A DNA stretch of 64,000 nucleotides. Source: Achatina immaculata. Lineage: Eukaryota; Mollusca; Gastropoda; Stylommatophora; Achatinidae. Position 1 is the stretch's first letter; every line of letters starts with the position of its first letter. Under the pieces are notes generated by a model, which saw nothing but the letters and a program-made list of their open reading frames with translations, was not told the DNA's origin and did not search any database. The stretch covers positions 47,436,751 to 47,500,750 of the forward strand of contig CM019693.1 of the NCBI GenBank assembly GCA_009760885.1. Direction: 5' to 3'. Shown here piece by piece: positions 21,740 through 32,892 of the stretch. The position numbers were made by a program, and so were the translations under genes.

Positions 21740-22220
21740 CATATACAGTACAGCATAGGCAATACTCTGTTTCTCAAAGTGGATTCAGCTGACACAAAAT
21801 TTCTACTTAATATTCTAAGAGGATTGAGCTGACACAAAATTTCTACTTAATACTCTACTTCTCAAAGTTGATTGATTGAGCTGTCACAAAATTTTTACTT
21901 AATACTCTACCTGTCTAAGTGGATTCAGCTGACACAAAATTTCTACTTAATACTCTACTTCTCAAAGTTGATTGATTGAGCTGACACAAAATTTCTACTT
22001 AATACTCTACTTCTCAAAGTTGATTGATTGAGCTGACACAAAATTTCTACTTAATACTCTACTTCTCAAAGCTGATTGATTGAGCTGACACAAAATTTCT
22101 ACTTAATACTCTACTTCTCAAAGTTGATTGATTGAGCTGACACAAAATTTTTACTTAATACTCTACTTCTCTAAGTGGATTCAGCTGACACAAAATTTCT
22201 ACTTAATACTCTACTTCTCT
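21740..22220. repeat. 52-bp minisatellite, about 9 copies
   Basis: The unit contains TTGATTGATTGAGCTGACAC, AAAATTTCTACTTAATACTC and TACTTCTCAAAG. It continues for about one further unit to the right of LINE A (25,415-25,460), so LINE A inserted into this array. The stretch 21,050-21,740 holds no gene or repeat that I recognise. Confidence 0.95.
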
Positions 22221-25200
22221 TACCCGTGTGGTACCTGGGATCTGCAAAGAATAGGACCACTGTACCCTACCACGCATGATCATAAAAGGCGACTAAGTAG
22301 GGTTCGGCATAGGACCAGCAACCCTATCTGGTAAAAAAACTCAGGCTACTACAGAAACGGAAGCAAGGGAAAAAACAAATGCAGGTGGAAGGAGAAATGC
22401 GTATCAGGAAACTGAGCCCATGAAGGTTGTGGATGAAAGCCAGCCACTGGAAGTCCCCAGCCCGACTGCAGACCTCCTGGAACCTAAACACAAGATGCAA
22501 ATAGGCAGCTGGAATGCAAGAACACTTAACCAGACTGGAAAACTAGCACAAACCATCAAGGAAATGCACAGATACAAACTAGACATACTAGGAATACAAG
22601 AAGCAAGATGGACAGGACAAGGCAGAAAGAAATTAACAACACAGCACACAGAAGATACAATAATATGGTCAGGTAAAGAAGATCTTCATGAAGGAGGAGT
22701 AGCATTGATTATAACAAAAGAAGCATCAAGAGCATTGCTGAAATGGACCCCAATAAATGAGAGATTATTATATGCACGCTTCAACTCAAGATTCACGAAG
22801 CTGTCTATTATAGTTTGTTATGCACCAACAGAAGCAGCTGAAGAGGAATTAAAAGAAGATTTTTACAATAGCCTCCAAGCAACAGTAGAAAAAATACCCA
22901 ACCATGATATGCTACTCATCTTGGGTGACTTCAACGCAAAAGTAGGTGAAGGAAATGAAGATAGAAGAAGAATCATGGGAAGAGAAGGAATCAGAGAAAC
23001 AAATGAAAGTGGAGAAAGACTGTGCAGTTTCTGTGAAGAAAACATGATGACCATCGGAGGGACAAATTTCCAACATAAAAACATCCATAAGGTGACTTGG
23101 AGGTCACCAGATAAAAACACAGAAAACCAAATCGATCACATACTAATAAACAACAAGTGGAAACAGTCACTACAAGATGTGCGAGCAAGGAAAGGAGCAG
23201 ATGTAGGAAGTGATCACAATCTTCTGGTAGCAAAAATAAAACCAAAATTAAGGAAAGCCAAAATCGGAGAACACAGAAAGATACGTTTTGATACAAGAAA
23301 ACTGAAAGACCAGCAAACAAGAAATGAATTCTCAATAGTACTTAAGAACCACTTCAGTGTCCTACAAGACGAAGCAGAAATGTCCATACTAGAGTTCAAT
23401 AAAACACTACAGGAAACAGCAAAAGAGGTGCTGGGATATCGGAAACGGAAAAAAGAGGAATGGATAAGCAAGACCATATGGGAAAAGATAGAGCAAAGAA
23501 AAGAAATCAAGAAAAAATTACTGAACACCAAATCACAACAGCTTAAAGAACAAGTTTTAAGTAATTATGCACAAAAAGACAAAGAAGTGAAGGAATCATG
23601 CTGTCAAGATAAACGTCAATACTATGACAACTTAGCAGAAGCAGCAGAGAAAGCAGCATACACAAATGACATGAAAACCATATATAAAATCACAAAGCAG
23701 ATGACAGGTAACTTCAACACAAGATGTGAAAGTGCAGTAAGGACACAAAATGGACAGCTGGTCAGTGGAGAAAGAGAAAAAATTGAAAGATGGAGGGAAC
23801 AATTTAACACCCTACTAAACAGAACACAAGCAGCACAAACAATAGACATACCTGAAGCAAAAACGGAACTAAACATCAATACAGGACCAATAACAATAAG
23901 TGAAGTAAAGGAGGCAATAAAGAAGCTAAAATCAGACAGGGCACCAGGTGAAGATGAAGTGACTGCTGAGATGTTGAAAGCAGAAGAAACAGAAACACCA
24001 AAACAACTTGCCGGATATTACAACAAATTGGGATCTAGAAAATGCCCAGAGGAGTGGAAAACTGGGCTTATAGTAAAACTACCAAAGAAGGGTGACCTCA
24101 GAGATTGCGGGAACTGGAGAGGCATTACCCTACTGCCACTCACCAGTAAAGTATTTTGCAGAATAATCATCAACAGAACTGTACCAACACTTGAGGAAAA
24201 ACTTTGGAAAGAGAAGGCAGGATTTAGGAAAGGAAGATCATGCATAGACCACATATTTGTACTTAAATATTAGAACAGGCAAATGAGTGGCATAGCACAA
24301 CATATGCATTATTCATAGATTTTGAGAAAGCCTTTGACAGTGTCAACAGATGCACTGTGGAAAATCCTAAGATGGCATGGCCTCCCCCACAAGATAGTAA
24401 ATGTAATCAAAGCCCTGTATGAGGATTTTCAGTGCAAAGTTATCTGTGGAGAACATACCTCCAGCATCTTTAGGGTACAAACAGGAGTGAAACAGGGATG
24501 TGTACTATCACCAACATTATTTATCTTGGCAGTAGACTGGTTAATGAAGGAGGCAACATCAGACAAATGCAGAGGATTACAATGGACCCTTGACACAGTG
24601 CTGGAGGACCTTGACTTTGCGGATGACATTTGTCTATTATCAAGCAGTCACAAAGATATGCAAGATAAAATAAACAAGCTAACTCAGAATGCAAACAACA
24701 TAGGACTAAAGATCAACGTAGGAAAGACAAAGTTAATGAAGCAAAATGTGAACAACAGAAATGTACTCAGAGTAGATAACAAGTTAGTGGAGGAGGTCAA
24801 CGAATTTGTATACCTTGGCAGCAGAGTAGTAGAAAATGGAGACACCACAGAGGACATCAACAGCAGACTTACTAGAGCAAACCAGGCTTTTGCAATGCTG
24901 CAGACTATATGGAAATAAAAAAAACTAAGCATAAATATGAAAATCAGGATATTTAAGAGTAATGTTCTAAGTGTACTACTCTATGGAAGTGAATGCTGGA
25001 AAATCACCAAAACCATAGAAAACAAGTTGAATTCTTTCCAGACTAAATCTTTACGAAGAATTAGACAAATATTTTGGCCAAACACCATAAGAAATAACAT
25101 CTTATTAGCAGAAATGCAGATGAAACCACTGACAACAATTATTGAGAAAAGACGCTGGCAATGGTTGGGACATGTGCTCCGAATGACTGACAACTCACTA

Positions 25201-25414
25201 CCAAAAATAGCACTAAGATGGACACCACAGGGGAACAGAAGTAAGGGTAGACCAAAAGAGACATGGAGAAGAACAACAGAAAGGATGTTGAGCAATAGAG
25301 GGCTCACCTGGGCAAGAGGAGAAAAAAAGGCGAAGGACAGGCATTTTTGGAAAACCCGTGCGGAAGCCCCATGTGCCCTGGGCACTTAAGGTTCAGAGAG
25401 AGAGAGAGAGAGAG
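22221..25414 (+). mobile_element. Full-length LINE family A (RTE/BovB-like endonuclease-RT retrotransposon)
   Basis: A 3.2-kb non-LTR retrotransposon flanked by ACTCTACTTCTCT (22,208-22,220 and 25,415-25,427); since the target is itself a tandem repeat, this word also occurs naturally in the array. The order is a 200-bp 5' UTR beginning TACCCGTGTGGTACCTGGG and containing GATCATAAAAGGCGACTAAG, one long coding region, and a very short 3' end GGCACTTAAGGTTC followed by (GA)n. The minimal 3' UTR and microsatellite tail fit RTE-type elements. The same 3' end occurs as a fragment at 39,248-39,360. Confidence 0.85.
22420..25389 (+). pseudogene. LINE family A ORF: AP endonuclease plus reverse transcriptase, nearly intact
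   Basis: Roughly 990 codons. An apurinic-type endonuclease comes first (QIGSWNARTLN near residue 27, ILGIQEARW with the catalytic Glu, LLILGDFNAKVG, and SDHNLLV near residue 268), then a lysine-rich linker, then RT: KKGDLRDCGNWRGITLL, KAGFRKGRSCIDHIF, motif A FIDFEKAFDSV, motif B GVKQGCVLSPTLF and motif C EDLDFADDICLLSS. The C-terminal domain has YGSECWKITKT and RRWQWLGHVLRM. Lesions are few: a frame excursion around motif A (about 24,268-24,345, where a +1 shift is later reversed) and an in-frame TAA at 24,916-24,918. Proteins of this kind are often labelled craniofacial development protein 2-like. It nicks the target and reverse transcribes the element RNA. Confidence 0.9.
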
Positions 25415-25461
25415 ACTCTACTTCTCTAAGTGGATTGAGCTGACACAAAATTTCTACTTCC

Positions 25462-27060
25462 CTTTACACGTCTATCCCCCATGAGGATGGACTCTTAGCA
25501 CTCCGATATTTTCTTGACAAAGACCCTCACCCAACCACTAACACCAATACAACAATTAGACTCACACAGCTAGTACTCAACATAAACTCTTTTGAATTCA
25601 ACAGCGAATACTTCTATCAAATCAGTTGTGTTGCCATGGGAACGAAAATGGGTCCCAGTTATGCATGTTTATTTATGGGTTTACTGGAAGTCAAATTATG
25701 GGAAACCTACACTGGCAGACTTCCAGAATTCTATAAAAGGTACATCGATGATGGCATTTGAGTATGCCACTGGACGAATTTGAAAAATTTACTGAATTCA
25801 CCAACTCACTTAATAATAACATAAAATTCATCATCATCATCACAATCATCATCAGGTGCTGTATCAACTGGCGTTGGCTATTATGCTTCTCCAGAGTACA
25901 CGATCCTTCATGCAGGCCATCAGCTCAGTTGGTGATCTCCTCTCACACCATCCTGTCAGACTATCCAGTATCATTTCTCTTGGCCTTCCCCTTGCTCTTC
26001 TTCCCTATATTTTTCCTGTTGTTATAATATTTTCAATGCCCCCTCTTATCATTGCATGTCCTATGAAAGTATACTGTCTCTTTCTTCTTTTTTTTTTTTA
26101 AACATCAAATTCACTTATGAAATTTCCGACAAGTCTGTCAACTTTTTGGACATCTAAATATCTATTGGCACAGACAGGACTGTCACCTCTGTATTTTACA
26201 CGCCCACCAACAGCCACACCTATTTACTTTACACCTCCTCTCAGTCTGAAACTTGTAAGAACTCCATCCCATACTCCCAACTCCTTCGTCTTCAATGCCT
26301 ATGTCAGGATAACTTGGACTTTATAGATCAGTCCAACAAATCAGAATTTTTCCATAATCGCCACTACCCAGAAAATGTTCTTCGGAAAGCATTCAACTGT
26401 ATCCAACTAGTGAGCCACGAAGAAGCATTCAGGAAAAAACCTGTTACCCTATCTGACAGTTCAATTAGTACTTCCTTTTCACCGCATGGTCAGATGGTTA
26501 ATAAAATTCTTTATTGTCATCTGCCACTAATCCAACTCACCCCAACACTTGCAACATTTTCTCTGATCCATCCCTATTAGCATATAAACGAGAACCAAAT
26601 CTTAAGGACATCCTTGCCCATAGCCACTTGAAGCAGAACCTTGCATATATTGGCACTAGAAAATGTAATCCCCCTTGCTGTGTTAACTGCCCTGTAGTCT
26701 GGGAGATGAAAATGATCACATTTACCAAAACTATCCTCACTCTCTATGAGGGATTCACATGCGAGTCCTGAAATGTAATATATGTCATTGTATCCAAAAG
26801 ATGCAGAATAACTTACATTGGTGAAACTGGCCTCAGATTAGGGGACTGCATGCAAAAAACATCTGTATGATATCACCCAGCATGCTTCGAAACCAGTCCC
26901 GAATCATTTCAATGGCCCCAACCAAATCTGATTTTCTGGTAACAGCCATCAAATAGTGTCACGCAGATGACACAAGCCGCCCAGTGCTTGAGAACCGCTA
27001 TATTCAGGAATATAGGACTCTGGAACCACATGGTTTGAACTCATTATTCAGCTACACCTA
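25462..27060 (+). pseudogene. PLE-2 reverse transcriptase/GIY-YIG, multiply broken
   Basis: Visible PLE blocks in order: SIPHEDGLLALRYF, VAMGTKMGPSYACLFMG (motif B), RYIDDGI (motif C with both aspartates) followed by a frame break, the nested LINE B insertion, SDKSVNFLDI, PTNSHTYLLYTSS, SQLLRLQCLCQDNLDF, RKPV-type thumb residues, ALENVIPLAVL in a shifted frame, and near 26,815 the endonuclease signature region (ITYIGETGLRLGD) with another shift. There are at least four frame breaks and several stops, so it is non-functional. The stop-rich 3' region 27,062-27,612 is untranslated element sequence. Confidence 0.8.
25831..26100 (-). mobile_element. LINE family B 3' tail nested in PLE-2
   Basis: Minus-strand 3' end of LINE B; the (ATG)n tail appears as TCATCATCATCATC at the left. 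Flanked by AACATAAAATTCA (25,818-25,830) and AACATCAAATTCA (26,101-26,113), a 13-bp TSD with one mismatch, both halves belonging to the PLE reading frame. It encodes only the last part of the LINE C-terminal domain and is strongly 5'-truncated, as is usual for LINE insertions. Confidence 0.85.
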
Positions 27061-28009
27061 ACATTCTCCTCTTGCACAATCATAATCCATCCTCACCAAG
27101 TTCTCACTTGTTACACATAGCTCAGAACCTCTTCACAGCATTATATTACAACCCTTCTATCCCAACTATAATCACATATTTCACCTTCTCTCTGCTAGAT
27201 TACCACTGTATCATTCTCTCCCCCCTCCACAGTTTCCTCACCCACCACCCTCAGTTACGACCCACCTATCACACATCCCAAGTCTCCATTTAAATACTCT
27301 CTACACTCCACCATGCACATTTCTGACACACAGCGTCGGACAAACCACAGCTTCTTACAAGTTACAGCTAAGTGCTCTATTCATTTTTTTTTAAACACAG
27401 CATTTATGTGAACTTAAATTTTATCTCCTCTATTTCTTAATCCTGTATGTTTTAGTATGATTAAAGCTCACACCGAAACGTCACAACTGTGTACTCGTTA
27501 AGTAATAAAGCTGTTCTTACTTTTTTTTCCTAGTTTATACATTTTGGTATCAAAGCTTTACTGCAGTGGCTCCGTGTATAGTTAGCTATACTCATACACT
27601 AATTATTGTGTGTTACTAAAGTAGGAAATGCTCAACTGTTTTCTCCTCATTATGACTGTGTCTGTAGTATATGCTGTAGTTGTTGTTGATTTTGCTGAAG
27701 TGTCTGTTTAGGGTGATATGATTTGTTCCTAACCTGAAAATGATGCTTTGGTTTTGTCTGATGAGTCTGCATGATACAATATCCCCTCACTCAGATGATA
27801 CACTCAAGATTTACCCAGATCTTTTTCAGGCTCTTCTCACCGTTTAAACTCGTAAGTGAATTATTTCATATGTACAAAAACAAAATAAAAAAGTGCACAC
27901 ACATACGCACGCATGCAAGTAAACACACACACGTAAAAGAAAGTTAACACTTTGTATTTTCCCCTATAACTCATGTATTTTGCATCCAAATGCTGCAAAA
28001 GTTTTTGAC

Positions 28010-28790
28010 AGACTGATTAATGCGTGAGAAGGGAAGTAAACTTCAAACACAAGCGAGGCAACACTCACAGTGGCAGGGGGCTCGAATGAAAAGTCACACT
28101 CCCTAATGAGTGTTTCCTCTTCTTGCAGCAATCACAGCTGTATAGTTACGCCTCGCTGAGAGGATTAAGTTTTAGACTGCAATTTTGGAAGACTGTTTCG
28201 ACCGTGCATCATTTCCAAGCTATAAAAGAGTTTGAGGTTGTTTTGGCAAGCACGTCCCATGGATGTTTGATAGGTTTGGATGCAGTTATGATGTCTGCAC
28301 TCCAATCATGCCTTCTCATCATGAATGTGGACTCGTCTGAGAATGTGACAGACTGGTATTATCTTTAGAGCCATCTGACATGCACATGTTTCCACTGAAG
28401 CCTGTTCTGGATGTGGTGCAGCTGAAGTCGAGGTCGTCAGACTGGCTGGTGTGAATGTACGTGGGCATAAAACAGCATTCAGCAATATCTGTTACTCAGC
28501 ACTGCATTTATGGTGTCAGCTGTCCTTTGAGCAAGCTACAAATGGTTCCACAAAAGAACAGTTCGAATAAATCTGTCTTACTTTTTCATGGTCACCCTTG
28601 GTTTTTTTTTACCTCGGACAGTCTCTGGTGATGCTAGTTAGCCAGAAACACTGCAATCGATAGGCTGCTAGTCAGGAGACATTAAACATCTGTGCAACAG
28701 CTGCAAATCTTATCCCAGCATTAAGATACCTGATAAGATTTCTTTCTGATTCTGTGAGTTGCAGCAAGATGAAAAACAGCAATTAATCCA
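28010..28790 (-). pseudogene. Tc1-like transposase relic
   Basis: Minus-strand remnants of a Tc1-type transposase. Reading from the right: a helix-turn-helix region (TESERNLIRYLNAG, then FAAVAQMFNVS), a central region with IQNRLQWKHVHVRW in a shifted frame, and VTFSDESTF around 28,330-28,345, which is the block holding the first catalytic aspartate. I cannot find the second Asp or the Glu, so the C-terminal half is lost or too decayed. Many stops and shifts. This is an old cut-and-paste transposon unrelated to the Tc1 copy at 52 kb at the level of readable sequence. Confidence 0.65.
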
Positions 28791-29267
28791 AATATAACAA
28801 AAGTAAATTTAATGTTATGAATTAATCTTTGCAGTGAGTAACAAAAATGACATCTCAAATGTATTTATAGGTAATGATGATCATTCGGAACATCCACTTC
28901 TACAATATCCTCTGATCATGACTGCGGCAACATTTTTCAACAACTGAGAGAACTGCACTTCCTGGACCAGGCTACATTTTAAAAATAATTTTGTCTCATC
29001 AATGAGCAGGTCCAGGCAGTGTTTGTACTGACTGACCAGGAGACTGTAGATGACATTAAGTTGAAGTCCACACATAATGAATGTTCACAAACTGATGACA
29101 AATCTAGTAAAGATAACTTTTCAGTTACATCTTCATCAACAACATATGAGGCAAACATGGCAATGACACTGTTGCATTGAATGTAATGCTAGTAATCCAG
29201 CTGAATCAGATGTCCTGATGGCAGACAGGAATGCAGTGCAAAAGAATGTGATAATTACTTTTCTTCT

Positions 29268-29545
29268 CAGTAATGCAGCACAGTACTGTCATGTAACAGC
29301 ATTAACACAGAACAGGAGTTATGTAACAGCATTAATGCAGCACAGTACTGTGCACCTAACAGCACTAATGCAGCACAGTACTGTGCACCTAACAGCATTA
29401 ATGCAGCACAGTATTGTGCACCTAACAGCATTAATGCAGCACAGTACTGTGCACCTAACAGCATTAACGCAGCACAGTACTGTGCACCTAACAGCATTAA
29501 CGCAGCACAGTACTGTGCACGTAACAACCTTAATGCCTGAGAGTA
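29268..29545. repeat. 33-bp minisatellite, about 8 copies
   Basis: The unit is GCATTAATGCAGCACAGTAC followed by TGTGCACCTAACA. Since 33 is divisible by 3, both strands have 11-residue repeat frames, which are not genes. The preceding 28,800-29,265 holds nothing I recognise. Confidence 0.95.
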
Positions 29546-29599
29546 CACACTTTTACTGTGTGTATTTATCTTGTTCAGTCATCCTTGTAGATTGATCGC

Positions 29600-30395
29600 T
29601 GAAGAGAATGTAGTGTACACCTCCATTCATCTCTGCCCTGGACCTTCTCTTGCCAGTTGTTGATTCCCTGATCTTTAATATGTATCTTCCATCTCTGTGT
29701 TAAGTCTGCCTTCAGGCCTGGTGCCTTTTATCTTTTGGGTATACATGTATATGATGTCTTGCTAATAAGCCAAATCTGTGATGTCTGTCTCCTGCATTTT
29801 TATTAATACTGTACTTTATCCAGAGCCAGATTTTTAAGTAATAAAATTTTTAAGGGCATGCATCTTTCCCATCGCAACATATGCCTGTGAGACCTGGACA
29901 CTTAACAAAACAGCTGAGAAATGCATAAATGCCTTTGAATGTAAATGCTACAGAAGAGTTCTTCAAATATCATGGACACAAAAAAGAACAAATATATCCA
30001 TACTACAAGAACTTAATACTGAAGAAGGCTGGCTAGTAAAGAGAATTAAAGAAAGAAAACTTAAATATTTTGGACACATTAAACATCATGATAATCTAGA
30101 GAAGACCATCTTGGAAGGGTACATAATGGGAAAAAGAAAGAGAAGAAGACCAAAGCAAAGATGGCTTTAAGAATTCGTTGATGATCTCTAAATGGATGCA
30201 TCAGCAGCAGGCCATCTTGCTCACAACCGAGAGGCCTACAGGAGTGCTGTTTGGGAGGCAAAGTTCTGCAAGGGACATGCAAATGAATGAATGAATTAAT
30301 ATCCAGAGCCAGGCTAAAGAGAACTAGGGACAATGCATCTCCTTGTTTTAGTCTAACTAAAAATTATGAATGAAATATTTAGTGTTAATAAAGCA
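29600..30395 (-). mobile_element. LINE fragment with a nested LINE C insertion
   Basis: Minus-strand LINE remnants on both sides of 29,830-30,299: on the right GDALSLVLFSLALDI, an RT motif B block, and on the left weak C-terminal similarity. The host LINE resembles family E more than A to D. The nested element explains the break. Confidence 0.6.
29830..30299 (+). mobile_element. LINE family C 3' fragment with 13-bp TSD
   Basis: Flanked by TATCCAGAGCCAG at 29,817-29,829 and 30,300-30,312. It encodes the C-terminal domain (TYACETWTLNKTAEK, CYRRVLQISWTQKR, LKYFGHIK, GKRKRRRPKQRW) with a stop after RW, and ends ACATGCAAATGAATGAATGA, a (GAAT)n tail that is constant in this family. It is 5'-truncated. 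Confidence 0.85.
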
Positions 30396-30409
30396 CTAAC
30401 AACATTACA
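30396..30409. repeat. Target-site duplication of the PLE-3 palindrome, left copy
   Basis: CTAACAACATTACA, matched exactly at 35,837-35,850. Confidence 0.9.
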
Positions 30410-30958
30410 CAATAATTGGTGTATAAGTAGACAACTATACACTAAGCACGGCAGTAAAGCTGTGATACCAGAATGTATAAAATAGGAAAAAAGTAGGAGC
30501 AGCTTTACAAAGTTGTGACGTTTCGGCGTGAGCCTTAATCATACAAAAACATACAGGACGAAGAAATAGGGAGAGGAGATAAAGTATAGATTCACATGAG
30601 TATTGTTTTAAAAAAAAAAAAAATTAATTTTTTAAAGGAGTACTTAGCTGTAAATTGCAAGGTGTGGCTTGTCCGGCGGTGTGTGTCAGGAATGGATCTG
30701 GTAGGACGTGGAAATTGTTTAAATAGAGACCTGTGACATGTGGTCGGTGGGTTGTAACTGGGGGTGGTGGATGGGGAACCGGGGAGGGGAGAGAGAGTGA
30801 CGCACTACTGGCCTAGCTAGGAGAAATTGAAACAGGTGATTGGGGAAGAGGGGTTGCAGAGAAAATAGCGGGGTTGCAGAGTGATGCTTGAGGAAGTTTG
30901 AAAAGTAAGAAGGGGTGGATTTAGTGGAGAGGTACTATAATGATTGAAGAAGATGATG

Positions 30959-32892
30959 TTACGTGTAACTAAACAGCGAGCTTAACCCATGTGGTTCCAG
31001 CGTCCCATAATTTTGAATGCAGTGGTTCTCAAGTGCCAGGCTGCTTGTGTCATCTGCGTGACATTGTTTAATGGTTGTTACCAGAAAATCAGATTTGCCT
31101 CTGTGGTTGGGGCCATTGAAATGATTTGGGACTGGTTTCGAAGCATGCTGGGCGATGTCGTACAGATGTTTTTGCATGCGTTCCCCTAATCTGAGGCCAG
31201 TCTCACCGATATATGTTATCCTGCATCTTTTGCAAACGATGACATATATCACATTTCAGGACTCGCATGTGACTCCCTCATGAAGAGTGAGGATAGTTTT
31301 GGGAAAGGTGATTGTTTTCGTTTTCCAAACTACAGGGCAGGTAACGCAGCGGGGGCGGTTACATTTTCTGGTGCCAACATATGTAAGGCTCTGCTTCAAG
31401 TGGCTGTGGACGAGGATGTCCTTAAGGTTTGGCTCACGTTTGTATGCCAATAGGGGTGGATCAGAGAAAATGTCACGAGTGTCGGAGTCAAGTTGGATTA
31501 TCGGCAGATGATAATAAAGAATTTTCTTAACCATCTGACCGTGCGGGTGGAAAGGCAGTACTAACTTAAGTCTGTCAGATGGAGTAACAGGCTTTTTCCT
31601 GAATACTTCTTTGCGGCTCACTAGTTGGATACGGTTGAAGGCTTTACGAAGGACCTTTTCTGGGTAGTGGCGATGACGGAAAAATTCTAATAACTTGTTG
31701 GACTGATCTATAAAGTCCAAATTATCCTGACATATGCGGCGAAGACGGAGGAGTTGGGAATATGGGATGGAGTTCTTACAGGCCTCAGGATGGGAGGAGG
31801 TGTAAAGCAAATAGGTGTGGCTATCGGTGGGCTTGTAAAATACAGAGGTGACAAGCCTGTTTGTGCCAATAGAAATTTTAATGTCTAAAAAATTAACAGA
31901 CTTGTCAGAGATTTCATAAGTGAATTTTATGTTCTTATTGAGTGTATTGGCGAATTCAATAAATTTTTTAAGGTCTTCATGTGGCATACTTGTAATTCCA
32001 ATGCCATCATCGATGTACCTTTTATAGAATTCTGGAAATCTGCCAGTGTAGGTTTCCCATAATTTGACTTCCAGAAAGCCCATAAATAGACATGCATAAC
32101 TGGGACCCATTTTCGTTCCCATAGCAACACCACTGATTTGCTCGAAGTATTCGCCGTTGAATTCGAAAGAATTTTGGTTTAGTACTAGCTCTGTAAGTCT
32201 GATTATGGTGTCAGTGTAGTTGTGGGGTGAGGGTCTTTGTCGAGAAAATGGCGGAGTGCTAAGAGTCCATCCTCATGGGGGATAGAAGTGTATAGAGAGC
32301 AGACATCAAGAAGAAAGATGTGATAGGTGTGGTGTTGAGAGAGTGTGATTGTATCAAAAGTTGTTAATGCGTGGTTGGTGTCTTTCAAAAAGGAGGGTAG
32401 TTTGTGTACAAGAGGCTGGAAAATGCTATCTAAAAAATCAGAAATGTGCTCAGTGGGGCATGAACACGCTGATACAATGGGGCGTCCAGGGTTACCTGGT
32501 TTGTGGATTTTAGGAAGAAGATAGAAAGTGGGTGTGCCTAGTAGTATCGTTTTTCACTGAGGCATAGAATTTTGTATTGCTGAGTTGGGACATTCCTTCC
32601 GCGATATATAAATCTTTTTTCCAAACTACGAGATTGCTGGTCTTATCTGCTGGTTTGATCACGATATCATTTCGATGTTTGAGGGTGGACAATGCTCTGG
32701 ACTCTCCCTTATTTAGGTTAAAATGTCGAATTCTTGGTGGTTTGAGGTTAAGAATCTCACACCATGCGTATCAATATAAAGATCTAAAGCTTGGGAAGCC
32801 CCGGGGGAAGGTGTCCAGCTATATTTATGGTGGTCGTAACGTGCAAATGGGTTATCGGGGTCTTGTGTGGGTTGGTTGGGCTCTTTGTTAGC
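30959..32892 (-). pseudogene. PLE-3 minus copy: RT plus GIY-YIG, 5'-truncated, two or three lesions
   Basis: In coding order: KEPNQPTQDPDNPF, IVIKPADKTSNLVVW, a frame break, LDVCSLYTSIPHEDG (motif A), another shift near 32,215, VAMGTKMGPSYACLF (motif B), RYIDDGIGI (motif C), SDKSVNFLDIKIS, the thumb (QLLRLRRICQDNLDF), the cysteine cluster CNRPRCVTCP, one nonsense codon at about 31,253-31,255 (TCC-TGA context, likely from CGA), then a complete GIY-YIG domain: VIYVIVCKRC, ITYIGETGLRLGERMQKHL and NHFNGPNHRGKSDFL, closing at 30,959. The RT-linker-endonuclease order with a cysteine cluster in the linker is typical of canonical animal PLEs. Confidence 0.9.

Larger units (their letters stand above)
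25462..27612 (+). mobile_element. Penelope-like element, 5'-truncated relic (PLE-2)
   Basis: Plus-strand PLE starting inside RT motif A (TSIPHEDGLLALRYF) and running through to the long form of the 3' end (TTTATACATTTTGGTATC, then CACTAATTATTG). It is close to but clearly older than the 30-36 kb copies. It carries the 3' hairpin motif at about 27,455-27,480 and AATAAAGCTGTTC at about 27,505. It is interrupted by a LINE B tail at 25,831-26,100. I see no clear TSD for the PLE itself. Confidence 0.85.

Noticed and set aside
23214..23531. Minus-strand Phe/Ser-rich frames within 22.4-25.4 kb
   Set aside because: Antisense shadows of the LINE A ORF, with no motifs of their own.
28881..29260. Possible host exon between the Tc1 relic and the minisatellite
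   Set aside because: A 64-residue minus frame without motif, splice signals or repeat similarity that I could support.
32577..32891. Plus-strand 104-residue frame at the PLE-3 centre
   Set aside because: It reads the antisense of the minus PLE copy. Only the part of the plus strand from 32,893 on is PLE coding sequence.
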